From positions 1,240,001 to 1,304,000 of the forward strand of contig NZ_CAJPUX010000001.1 of the NCBI RefSeq assembly GCF_905397285.1: a stretch of DNA of 64,000 nt. The letters are read 5' to 3'. The first letter of the stretch is position 1, and each line of letters begins with the position of its first letter. The position numbers and the translations under genes are program-made. This DNA is from Cupriavidus plantarum (GTDB taxonomy: Bacteria; Pseudomonadota; Gammaproteobacteria; Burkholderiales; Burkholderiaceae). Below the pieces are notes generated by a model, which saw only the letters and a program-made list of their open reading frames with translations, did no database searches and was not told the DNA's origin. Shown here piece by piece: positions 24,368 to 32,132 of this stretch.

Positions 24368-24829
24368 CTACATACCCTTGACGATTTCCAACACCTCGTC
24401 GACGTGGTTGGGTACCTTGATGCCCCGCATCTCGTGGCGCAGGACGCCCTTGCCATCGAGGATGAAAGTGCTGCGCTCGATCCCGCGCACGTCCTTGCCA
24501 TACATCTTTTTCATCTTGATGACGTCGAACGTATTGCAGATCGCCTCGTCGCCGTCGGAGATCAGCTCGAAGGGCAGGTCCAGCTTGGTCTTGAAGTTCT
24601 CGTGCGACTTCAGGCTGTCGCGGGAGATGCCGAAGACCGCCACGCCGGCGGCCTCGAATGCCTCGTACTGGTCGCGGAAGTTCATCGCTTCCGTCGTGCA
24701 GCCCGGGGTGTTGTCCTTGGGGTAGAAATAGAGCACCACGGTCTTGCCGCGCTGGTCGGCCAGGCGGAACTCGCCGCCGGTGGCGGGCGCCTGGAAATCG
24801 GGTACGGCCTTGTTGAGGCTCACTGTCAT
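24368..24829 (-). CDS. bcp: thiol peroxidase of the BCP/PrxQ family
   Basis: A 153-residue peroxiredoxin that reduces hydrogen peroxide and organic peroxides. The peroxidatic cysteine is Cys44 in PKDNTPGCTTEA. The resolving cysteine five residues later, common in E. coli-type Bcp, is Met49 here, and the alternative position on helix alpha-3 (around residue 80) is Lys. The only other cysteine is Cys98 (EAICNTF). The enzyme may work as a 1-Cys peroxiredoxin or use Cys98. It precedes a terminator and stands alone. Confidence 0.93.
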   Translation of the reverse strand: MTVSLNKAVPDFQAPATGGEFRLADQRGKTVVLYFYPKDNTPGCTTEAMNFRDQYEAFEAAGVAVFGISRDSLKSHENFKTKLDLPFELISDGDEAICNTFDVIKMKKMYGKDVRGIERSTFILDGKGVLRHEMRGIKVPNHVDEVLEIVKGM

Positions 24830-24960
24830 GCTGAGGGCTCCTGGTTGGCTCTTTGTTCGGCTCTTGCCATGGCGTGTGCAGATTGGGGCGGCTCGCCTGA
24901 CTTCAAGCGTGCGGCGTGCTCAACTTGGCAAAAATTCTGCCGTCAACAACCTCGGCGGAA

Positions 24961-25338
24961 CTAGGCAGGGTCCAGCAACAGCACGGCGGCGACCTTGCGG
25001 CCTTCCGCCATGAGGATATTGTAGGTGCGGCATGCGGCCTGCATGTCCATGGCCTCCACCCCGATGCGGCGCCGGGCGAGCGCGGCGGTCAGGCGGGGAT
25101 GCGGAAAGCGCAGGCGGTTGCCGGTGCCAAGCAGCACCACTTCGGCGCCCTTGTCGGCCAGCGCTTCGAAGTGCTCGGGCGCGAGGTCCTCGAACCGGTC
25201 GACGGGCCAGGTCTCGATCTCGCCCTCGGGCATGACCAGCAGGGAGCGCTCGTGGCGGACGGCATTGATCTCGATATAGCCGGGGCCGTAGGCGGTCACG
25301 GTATTGAGGCTTTGGGGGGAGTCGGCGTGGAGTTTCAA
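24961..25338 (-). CDS. Mth938-like domain protein (DUF498)
   Basis: A 125-residue protein of the Mth938/Xcc1710 type, with a three-layer beta-beta-alpha fold. Recognisable pieces are ITAYGPGYIEIN-like opening (here TVTAYGPGYIEINAVRH), the EVVLLGTGNRLRFPHP loop and the conserved ending GVEAMDMQAACRTYNILMAEGR. In eukaryotes the relative NDUFAF3 assists complex I assembly; the bacterial role is not established. It is divergent from alaA, with 182 bases between them. Confidence 0.9.
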   Translation of the reverse strand: MKLHADSPQSLNTVTAYGPGYIEINAVRHERSLLVMPEGEIETWPVDRFEDLAPEHFEALADKGAEVVLLGTGNRLRFPHPRLTAALARRRIGVEAMDMQAACRTYNILMAEGRKVAAVLLLDPA

Positions 25339-25520
25339 GGGTACGTGGCAGGATTGTGCGCGCTACCGCGTCATATGGGCGTCATACGGCGGTCGCAGTG
25401 CAGGAATCCATACAGAAGTCTGTCATAATCCGATAAATTATAGCTTTTGCCTCCCTGTCTGCCACGTTCGCGTCGCACCGTCCGCTCAGCGGTGCCTCAG
25501 CCGACATTCCCATCGCCGCC

Positions 25521-26750
25521 GTGAAACCCATCCAGAAATCGAACAAGCTCCAGAACGTCTGCTACGACATCCGTGGTCCGGTGCTCGAGAAGGCCAAGCA
25601 GATGGAAGAAGAGGGTCACAAGATCATCAAGCTGAATATCGGCAACCTGGCCGTGTTCGGATTCGATGCGCCGGAAGAAATCCAGCAGGACATGATGCGC
25701 AACCTGCCGAACTCGGCGGGCTACTCGGATTCGAAGGGAATTTTCGCCGCGCGCAAGGCGATCATGCACTACACGCAGGAAAAGAAGATCCAGGGCGTGG
25801 GGCTCGATGACATCTACGTGGGCAATGGCGCGTCCGAGCTCATCGTGATGTCGATGAACGCGCTGCTCAACAGCGGCGACGAGGTGCTCGTGCCCGCGCC
25901 CGACTATCCGCTGTGGACCGCCGCGGTCAGCCTGTCGGGCGGCACGCCGGTGCACTACGTGTGCGACGAGGCCAACGAGTGGATGCCGGACCTCGACGAC
26001 ATCCGCCGCAAGATCACGCCGAACACCAAGGCGATCGTGATCATCAACCCGAACAACCCGACGGGCGCGCTGTACTCGGACGAGTTACTGAAGGCGGTGG
26101 TCGGCATCGCGCGCGAACACGGGCTGATCATTTTCGCCGACGAGATCTACGACAAGGTGCTGTACGACGGCCAGACGCACACGTCGATCGGCTCGCTGTC
26201 CACGGACGTGCTGACCGTCACGTTCAACGGCCTGTCGAAGAACTACCGCTCGTGCGGTTATCGGGCCGGCTGGATGGTGGTGTCCGGCGACAAGCGTCCC
26301 GCGCTCGACTATATCGAGGGCCTGAACATGCTGTCGTCGATGCGCCTGTGCGCGAACGTGCCGGGCCAATGGGCGATCCAGACCGCGCTTGGCGGCTACC
26401 AGAGCATCAACGACCTGGTGGCCGAGGGCGGCCGGCTGCGCCGGCAGCGTGACCTGGCGCATTCGCTGATCACCGCGATTCCCGGCGTGACCTGCGTCAA
26501 GCCGAAGGCCGCCCTGTACCTGTTCCCGAAACTGGATCCGGAGATGTACCCGATTCAGGACGATCAGGAATTCATCTACGAACTGCTCCAGGAATCCAAG
26601 GTGCTGCTCGTGCAGGGCACGGGCTTCAACTGGGAGCGTCCGGACCATTTCCGGATCGTGTTCCTGCCGCATGAGGAAGACCTGCGCGAGGCGATCGGCC
26701 GCGTGGGACGCTTCCTCGAAAATTATCGCAAACGCCACGGCACGGCCTGA
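25521..26750 (+). CDS. alaA: alanine-synthesising aminotransferase (AlaA-like)
   Basis: A 409-residue class I/II PLP aminotransferase with a GTG start. YSDSKGIFAARKAI, NPNNPTGALYS and the PLP lysine in GLSKNYRSCGYRAGW (Lys240) are visible. The near-identity of pattern with AlaA, glutamate-pyruvate aminotransferase, supports L-alanine synthesis. The gene is 66 bases before hom and may be co-transcribed with the threonine genes; it lies next to hom-thrC, as in other Burkholderiaceae as far as I recall. Confidence 0.92.
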   Translation: MKPIQKSNKLQNVCYDIRGPVLEKAKQMEEEGHKIIKLNIGNLAVFGFDAPEEIQQDMMRNLPNSAGYSDSKGIFAARKAIMHYTQEKKIQGVGLDDIYVGNGASELIVMSMNALLNSGDEVLVPAPDYPLWTAAVSLSGGTPVHYVCDEANEWMPDLDDIRRKITPNTKAIVIINPNNPTGALYSDELLKAVVGIAREHGLIIFADEIYDKVLYDGQTHTSIGSLSTDVLTVTFNGLSKNYRSCGYRAGWMVVSGDKRPALDYIEGLNMLSSMRLCANVPGQWAIQTALGGYQSINDLVAEGGRLRRQRDLAHSLITAIPGVTCVKPKAALYLFPKLDPEMYPIQDDQEFIYELLQESKVLLVQGTGFNWERPDHFRIVFLPHEEDLREAIGRVGRFLENYRKRHGTA

Positions 26751-26816
26751 GCCGGCTTTTCCAGCCCTCAGCCGCGCCATCGATTTCCCGCATCAAGCAA
26801 CGAGAGTCAGACGTCC

Positions 26817-28127
26817 ATGAATCCCATCAAAGTAGGCCTGCTCGGCATCGGTACCGTCGGTAGCGGCACGTTCAACGTGCTCAAGCGCAATCAGGAAGAA
26901 ATTCGTCGCCGCGCGGGCCGCGGCATCGAGATTGCGATGGTGGCGGACCTCAACACCGAGCGCGCGCGCGAGCTGACCGGTGGGGAAGTGGAGGTCGTGG
27001 CCGATGCCAATGACGTAGTGACGCGTCCGGACATCGACATCGTCGTCGAGCTGATCGGCGGCTACGGCATCGCGCGCGAGCTCGTGCTCAAGGCGATCGA
27101 GAACGGCAAGCACGTGGTGACCGCCAACAAGGCGCTGCTGGCCGTGCATGGCAACGAGATCTTCGAAGCCGCGCGCCGCAAGGGCGTGATCGTCGCGTTC
27201 GAGGCCGCGGTGGCCGGCGGCATCCCGATCATCAAGGCGCTGCGCGAAGGCCTGACGGCCAACCGCATCCAGTGGATCGCCGGCATCATCAACGGCACCA
27301 CGAACTTCATCCTGTCGGAAATGCGCGAGAAGGGCCTCGACTTCGACGTCGTGCTCAAGGAAGCGCAGCAGCTCGGCTATGCCGAAGCCGATCCGACCTT
27401 CGACATCGAGGGCGTGGATGCCGCGCACAAGGTCACGCTGATGAGCGCGATCGCGTTCGGCATGCCCGTGCAGTTCGACAAGGCGCACGTGGAAGGCATC
27501 ACGAAGCTGTCGGCGGTCGACATCAGGTACGCCGAGGAACTCGGCTATCGCATCAAGCTGCTCGGTATCACGCGCCGTCGGGAAGAGGGCGTGGAGCTGC
27601 GCGTGCATCCGACGCTCGTGCCGGCCTCGCGTCTGATCGCGAACGTGGAAGGCGCGATGAACGCGGTACTCGTGCAGGCGGATGCCGTAGGCACGACGCT
27701 GTACTACGGCAAGGGTGCCGGTGCCGAGCCGACCGCGTCGGCCGTGATCGCGGACCTCGTGGACGTGACCCGCCTGCATACGGCCGATCCGAACCATCGC
27801 GTGCCGCATCTGGCTTTCCAGCCGGACGAATTGTCGACCGTGCCGGTGCTGCCGATCGAGGAAGTCACGAGCTCGTACTATCTGCGCATGCGTGTGTCCG
27901 ACGAAACCGGCGTGCTGGCCGAGATCACGCGCATCCTGGCCGAAACAGGGATCTCGATCGATGCGATGCTGCAGAAGGAATCGCGCGTGGGCGAGCCGCA
28001 GACCGACATCATCATCCTCACGCACCTGACGCGCGAGAAGCAGATCAACGCGGCCATCGGGCGCATCGAGTCGCTCGCCACCGTGTTGTCGCCGGTGACG
28101 CGCCTGCGCATGGAAGAACTGAACTGA
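26817..28127 (+). CDS. hom: homoserine dehydrogenase
   Basis: A 436-residue monofunctional homoserine dehydrogenase, reducing aspartate semialdehyde to homoserine with NAD(P)H. The Rossmann motif GLLGIGTVGSGTF is near residues 7-19; the catalytic segment GIINGTTNFILSEM and DPTFDIEGVDAAHK follow; residues 350-436 form an ACT domain (YYLRMRVSDETGVLAEITRIL) for feedback by threonine. thrC follows after 13 bases, so both enzymes are made from one transcript. Confidence 0.97.
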   Translation: MNPIKVGLLGIGTVGSGTFNVLKRNQEEIRRRAGRGIEIAMVADLNTERARELTGGEVEVVADANDVVTRPDIDIVVELIGGYGIARELVLKAIENGKHVVTANKALLAVHGNEIFEAARRKGVIVAFEAAVAGGIPIIKALREGLTANRIQWIAGIINGTTNFILSEMREKGLDFDVVLKEAQQLGYAEADPTFDIEGVDAAHKVTLMSAIAFGMPVQFDKAHVEGITKLSAVDIRYAEELGYRIKLLGITRRREEGVELRVHPTLVPASRLIANVEGAMNAVLVQADAVGTTLYYGKGAGAEPTASAVIADLVDVTRLHTADPNHRVPHLAFQPDELSTVPVLPIEEVTSSYYLRMRVSDETGVLAEITRILAETGISIDAMLQKESRVGEPQTDIIILTHLTREKQINAAIGRIESLATVLSPVTRLRMEELN

Positions 28128-28140
28128 CGCTGTATCGAAC

Positions 28141-29586
28141 ATGAACTATCAGTCGACGCGCGGCCATGACGTGCCGCAAACGTTTTCCGAGATCCTGCTG
28201 GGCGGCCTCGCGCCGGACGGCGGGCTCTATCTGCCGAAGCAATACCCGCAGGTCACCGCCGACGAACTCGAAGCCTGGCGCAAGCTGCCGTATGCCGATC
28301 TGGCTTACGAGGTGCTGCGCAAGTTCTGCGACGACATTCCGGAAGACGATCTGCGCGCGCTGACGCGCAAGACCTATCGCGCCGAGGTGTATGGCAATGC
28401 GCGGGCCGGCGACAACACCGCCGACATCACGCCGCTGCGCACGCTGGGCGAGGAGGGCGGTACGAAGCTGCAGCTGCTCGGGCTGTCCAACGGGCCGACG
28501 CTCGCGTTCAAGGACATGGCCATGCAACTGCTTGGCAACCTGTTCGAGTATGCGCTGGCGCGGGCGGGCAAGGAGCTGAACATCCTTGGAGCGACGTCGG
28601 GCGACACCGGTAGCGCCGCGGAATATGCGATGCGCGGCAAGCGCGGGATTCGCGTGTTCATGCTGAGCCCGCATCGCAAGATGAGCGCGTTCCAGACGGC
28701 GCAGATGTTCAGCCTGCAGGACCCGAACATCTTCAACCTCGCGGTGGAAGGCGTCTTCGACGATTGCCAGGACATCGTCAAGGCGGTGTCGAACGACCTC
28801 GACTACAAGGCGCGCCAGCGCATCGGTACGGTCAATTCCATCAACTGGGCACGGGTGGTGGCGCAGGTCGTCTACTACTTCAAGGGCTGGCTGCTGGCGA
28901 CTGACGGTCCCGGTCAGAAGGTCTCGTTCTGCGTGCCGTCGGGCAACTTCGGCAACGTTTGCGCCGGGCATATCGCGCGCATGATGGGGCTGCCGATCGA
29001 CAAGCTCGTGGTCGCGACCAACGAGAACGACGTGCTCGACGAGTTCTTCCGCACGGGGACGTATCGCGTGCGCAAGTCGGCGGAGACGTATCACACGTCC
29101 AGCCCGAGCATGGATATCTCGAAGGCCTCGAACTTCGAGCGCTTCGTGTTCGATCTGCTTGGGCAGGATGCGGGCAAGCTCGCGGCGTTGTTCCGCGATG
29201 TGGATACCAAGGGTGGATTCGATCTGTCGGGCACGCCCGAGTTCGCGCGGATTCGCGAGTTCGGGTTCGTGTCGGGCCGCAGCACGCACGACGACCGCGT
29301 GGCGACGATTCGCGGCGTCAGCGAGCGGTACGGCATCACGATCGACACGCATACGGCGGATGGCGTGAAGGTGGCGCGCGAGCATCTGACCGCCGGGGTG
29401 CCGATGGTAGTGCTGGAAACCGCGCTGCCGGCCAAATTCGCCGACACGATCCGCGAGGCGCTGGGACACGAGCCGGAGCGCCCGGCGGCGTTCGAGGGGA
29501 TCGAGAAGCTGCCTCAGCGGTTCGAGGTGATGCCGAACGATGCGGCGCAGGTGAAGGCGTATATCGCGAAGCATACGGGACTGTAA
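28141..29586 (+). CDS. thrC: threonine synthase
   Basis: A 481-residue PLP enzyme converting O-phosphohomoserine to threonine. The N-terminal MNYQSTRGHD and GGLAPDGGLYLP are typical of the long proteobacterial form. The PLP lysine is Lys124 in PTLAFKDMAMQLLG, and GATSGDTGSAAEYAM binds the phosphate. Together with hom it finishes the branch from aspartate semialdehyde to threonine. A nine-pair hairpin without T tract (29601-29622) follows the stop. Confidence 0.97.
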   Translation: MNYQSTRGHDVPQTFSEILLGGLAPDGGLYLPKQYPQVTADELEAWRKLPYADLAYEVLRKFCDDIPEDDLRALTRKTYRAEVYGNARAGDNTADITPLRTLGEEGGTKLQLLGLSNGPTLAFKDMAMQLLGNLFEYALARAGKELNILGATSGDTGSAAEYAMRGKRGIRVFMLSPHRKMSAFQTAQMFSLQDPNIFNLAVEGVFDDCQDIVKAVSNDLDYKARQRIGTVNSINWARVVAQVVYYFKGWLLATDGPGQKVSFCVPSGNFGNVCAGHIARMMGLPIDKLVVATNENDVLDEFFRTGTYRVRKSAETYHTSSPSMDISKASNFERFVFDLLGQDAGKLAALFRDVDTKGGFDLSGTPEFARIREFGFVSGRSTHDDRVATIRGVSERYGITIDTHTADGVKVAREHLTAGVPMVVLETALPAKFADTIREALGHEPERPAAFEGIEKLPQRFEVMPNDAAQVKAYIAKHTGL

Positions 29587-29600
29587 GCGCGATGCGAACC

Positions 29601-29622
29601 GGCGGGACACCAATGTCCCGCC
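29601..29622. promoter_or_regulatory. perfect 9-pair inverted repeat between thrC and moeA
   Basis: GGCGGGACA and TGTCCCGCC enclose CCAA. It lies 15 bases after the thrC stop and just before a TACAAT hexamer at 29630-29635 that may be the -10 box of the moe operon, so it could be a weak terminator, an operator, or both. Confidence 0.45.
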
Positions 29623-29665
29623 AACTCGCTACAATCGGGTCTGCTGCCGTTTCGCATCCCTAACG

Positions 29666-30883
29666 ATGACTCAATCCCCCCGTCCCCCGATGCTCACGCT
29701 GGTGCAGGCGCTCGATGCGCTGATGGCCGGCGCGCGGCAGGTTTCCGATGTCGAGACCATCGACACGCTCGTGGCCAATGGGCGGGTGTTGGCGGCGCCC
29801 GTCACCAGCGCGCTGCGGGTGCCGCCCGCCGATAACACGGCGATGGACGGCTACGCGGTGCGCGCCGCCGATGTGACGGCGCCCGGCGTGCGCCTCCCCG
29901 TGTCGCAGCGGATTCCCGCGGGCCACGTGGGCACGGCGCTCGCGGCCGGTACCGCGGCGCGGATCTTCACCGGCGGCCTGATACCGCCCGGCGCCGATGC
30001 CGTCATCATGCAGGAACAGTGCGAAGCGGACGGCGATGCCGTCGTGATTCGTCATGTGCCGCGCGCGGGAGAATGGGTCCGGCGCGCCGGCGAGGATATC
30101 GAAGCCGGCAGCGTGATCCTGCCCGCTGGCACGCGGCTGACGCCGCAGGCCGTGGGACTGGCCGCTTCGGTGGGACAGGCCACGCTCGACGTGACCCGTC
30201 GCGCGCGCGTGGCCGTGTTCTTCACGGGCGACGAACTCGCGATGCCGGGCGAGCCGCTCAAGCCCGGCGCGATCTACAACTCCAATCGCTACACGTTGCG
30301 TGGCCTGCTCGAGAACCTCGGCTGCGAGGTGACCGATCTCGGCATCGTGCCCGATACGCTCGACGCCACGCGCGATGCGCTGCGCCGTGCCGCGGCGGGC
30401 AACGACGTCATCATCACGTCGGGCGGCGTCTCCGTCGGCGAAGAGGACCACGTGCGTCCGGCCGTGCAGGCGGAAGGCCGGCTCGACCTCTGGCAGATCG
30501 CGATCAAACCCGGCAAGCCGCTCGCGTTCGGCGCGGTCGGCGAGACCTTCTTCCTCGGTCTGCCAGGCAACCCTGTGTCGAGCTTCGTCACGTTCCTGCT
30601 GTTCGTGAGACCGTTCCTGCTGCGCCTGCAGGGCGTGCGGGACGTAGCCATGCGCCGCCTGCCGCTACGCGCGGACTTCGACCTGCCCAAGGGCGACCGG
30701 CGCAACGAGTTCCTGCGCGCGCGACTCAATGCCGAAGGCGGGCTCGAACTGTTCCCCAACCAGAGCTCGGGCGTGCTGACGTCCACGGTGTGGGGCGATG
30801 GGCTTATCGACAATCCGCCCGACCATCCGATCCGCCGCGGCGACGTCGTGCCCTTCATCCCGTTCCAGGGCTTGCTGGACTGA
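29666..30883 (+). CDS. moeA: molybdopterin molybdotransferase MoeA
   Basis: A 405-residue enzyme that inserts molybdate into adenylylated molybdopterin. The N-terminal PADNTAMDGYAVRA segment, FTGGLIPPGADAV and the substrate-binding TSGGVSVGEEDHV and GLPGNPVSSFVTF motifs are all present, followed by the C-terminal beta-barrel domain. It is followed at five bases by moaD, then moaE, forming a molybdenum-cofactor operon. Confidence 0.96.
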   Translation: MTQSPRPPMLTLVQALDALMAGARQVSDVETIDTLVANGRVLAAPVTSALRVPPADNTAMDGYAVRAADVTAPGVRLPVSQRIPAGHVGTALAAGTAARIFTGGLIPPGADAVIMQEQCEADGDAVVIRHVPRAGEWVRRAGEDIEAGSVILPAGTRLTPQAVGLAASVGQATLDVTRRARVAVFFTGDELAMPGEPLKPGAIYNSNRYTLRGLLENLGCEVTDLGIVPDTLDATRDALRRAAAGNDVIITSGGVSVGEEDHVRPAVQAEGRLDLWQIAIKPGKPLAFGAVGETFFLGLPGNPVSSFVTFLLFVRPFLLRLQGVRDVAMRRLPLRADFDLPKGDRRNEFLRARLNAEGGLELFPNQSSGVLTSTVWGDGLIDNPPDHPIRRGDVVPFIPFQGLLD

Positions 30884-30888
30884 ACACC

Positions 30889-31146
30889 ATGGACATCGAG
30901 CTTCGTTTCTTCGCGAGCGTGAGAGAGCAGGTGGGCACCGGCGCGGAGCGTGCGAGCGTGCCCGCGGAGGTCAATACCGTCGGCGCGTTACGCGCGTGGC
31001 TCCGCGCGCGCGGCGGCCAATGGGAAGAGGCACTCGCCGAAGGCCGCGCGTTGCGCATGGCCGTCGATCATGCGGTGGCCCGCGCCGACACGCCGCTGGC
31101 GCCCGGCTGCGAGGTCGCGTTCTTTCCGCCCGTGACGGGAGGCTGA
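30889..31146 (+). CDS. moaD: molybdopterin synthase small subunit MoaD
   Basis: An 85-residue ubiquitin-fold protein that carries sulfur as a C-terminal thiocarboxylate. It ends in the essential Gly-Gly (FPPVTGG), and the N-terminal MDIELRFFASVREQ is typical. It lies five bases after moeA and two bases before moaE, as expected for subunits produced together. Confidence 0.94.
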   Translation: MDIELRFFASVREQVGTGAERASVPAEVNTVGALRAWLRARGGQWEEALAEGRALRMAVDHAVARADTPLAPGCEVAFFPPVTGG

Positions 31147-31148
31147 CC

Positions 31149-31637
31149 ATGAGCGTGCGCGTCCAGCACGAGGACTTCGACCTCGGCGCGGAAGTCGCGG
31201 CGCTGCGCGCGGGCAATCCGGGCGTGGGCGCCGTGGCGAGCTTCATCGGCACCGTGCGCGACGTGAGCGAAGGCAGCAGCGTCAGCACGATGGAACTCGA
31301 GCACTATCCGGGCATGACCGAGAAAGCGCTCGAACGCATCGAGGCCGCGGCGCGCGAACGTTGGCAGTTGCTCGGCGTGACCATCGTGCATCGCGTGGGC
31401 CTGCTCCAGCCGCTCGACCAGATCGTGCTCGTGGCGGTGGCATCGGCGCATCGCGGCGAATCGTTCGCGGCGTGCGAATTCATCATGGATTATCTGAAGT
31501 CCGAAGCCCCGTTCTGGAAGAAGGAAGCGACGCCGGAAGGCGCGCGCTGGGTCGATGCGCGCGTGAGCGACGACGCGGCGCTGCGGCGCTGGGGCATTGA
31601 ATCTTTCAACGCCGAGTCCTCGGCAGACCCGGATTGA
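31149..31637 (+). CDS. moaE: molybdopterin synthase large subunit MoaE
   Basis: A 162-residue catalytic subunit that transfers sulfur from MoaD to precursor Z. Visible features are GAVASFIGTVRD near residues 28-39, MELEHYPGMTEKAL, the HRVGLL segment and the active-site region RGESFAACEFIMDYLKSEAPFWKKE with Lys residues that form the MoaD contact. The ATG at 31149 begins two bases after the moaD stop. Confidence 0.95.
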   Translation: MSVRVQHEDFDLGAEVAALRAGNPGVGAVASFIGTVRDVSEGSSVSTMELEHYPGMTEKALERIEAAARERWQLLGVTIVHRVGLLQPLDQIVLVAVASAHRGESFAACEFIMDYLKSEAPFWKKEATPEGARWVDARVSDDAALRRWGIESFNAESSADPD

Positions 31638-31644
31638 ACACTTG

Positions 31645-32025
31645 ATGACACCGCTCGGTTTTCTGGTCGTCGGCATCGGCGCCGCATTGGGCGCCTGGCT
31701 GCGCTGGGGATTTTCGGTCCTCTGGAACGCGCTGAATCCGATGCTGCCCTACGGTACGCTCGCTTCCAACCTCGTGGGCGGTTACCTGATCGGCCTGGCC
31801 GTGGCGTACTTTCAGGCCAATCAGGCCGTGCCGGCCGAATGGCGGCTGTTCGCGATCACGGGCTTCCTCGGCGGCCTCACCACGTTCTCCACGTTTTCCG
31901 CCGAAGTCGTCTCCAACCTGAACACCGGCGAATATGGCTGGGCGCTCGCCCATCTGCTGCTGCACCTCGGCGGTTCGCTCGCGCTGACCGCGCTGGGTCT
32001 CTGGACTTACCGGGCGCTCGGGTAA
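31645..32025 (+). CDS. crcB: fluoride ion channel CrcB/Fluc
   Basis: A 126-residue membrane protein with four hydrophobic helices that forms dual-topology dimers exporting fluoride. GAALGAWLRWGFS near residues 10-22 and GFLGGLTTFSTFSAEVV near 72-88 are the family signatures, including the Phe-box and the sodium-binding region. The ATG at 31645 follows the moaE stop by seven bases. No fluoride riboswitch is apparent, because it rides on the moa operon. Confidence 0.94.
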   Translation: MTPLGFLVVGIGAALGAWLRWGFSVLWNALNPMLPYGTLASNLVGGYLIGLAVAYFQANQAVPAEWRLFAITGFLGGLTTFSTFSAEVVSNLNTGEYGWALAHLLLHLGGSLALTALGLWTYRALG

Positions 32026-32132
32026 GTCACTATCCTGCCCGGGCGCCCCGAGCGCCTACTATCTGGTGTTGTGCGTGTTTTTGTGTCGTCTGATTTGCCC
32101 CATAAAGCAGTTCAAGACAACGGAGACAGTTC

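Noticed and set aside
31640..31650. Fluoride riboswitch before crcB
   Set aside because: There are only seven bases between moaE and crcB, leaving no room for one.
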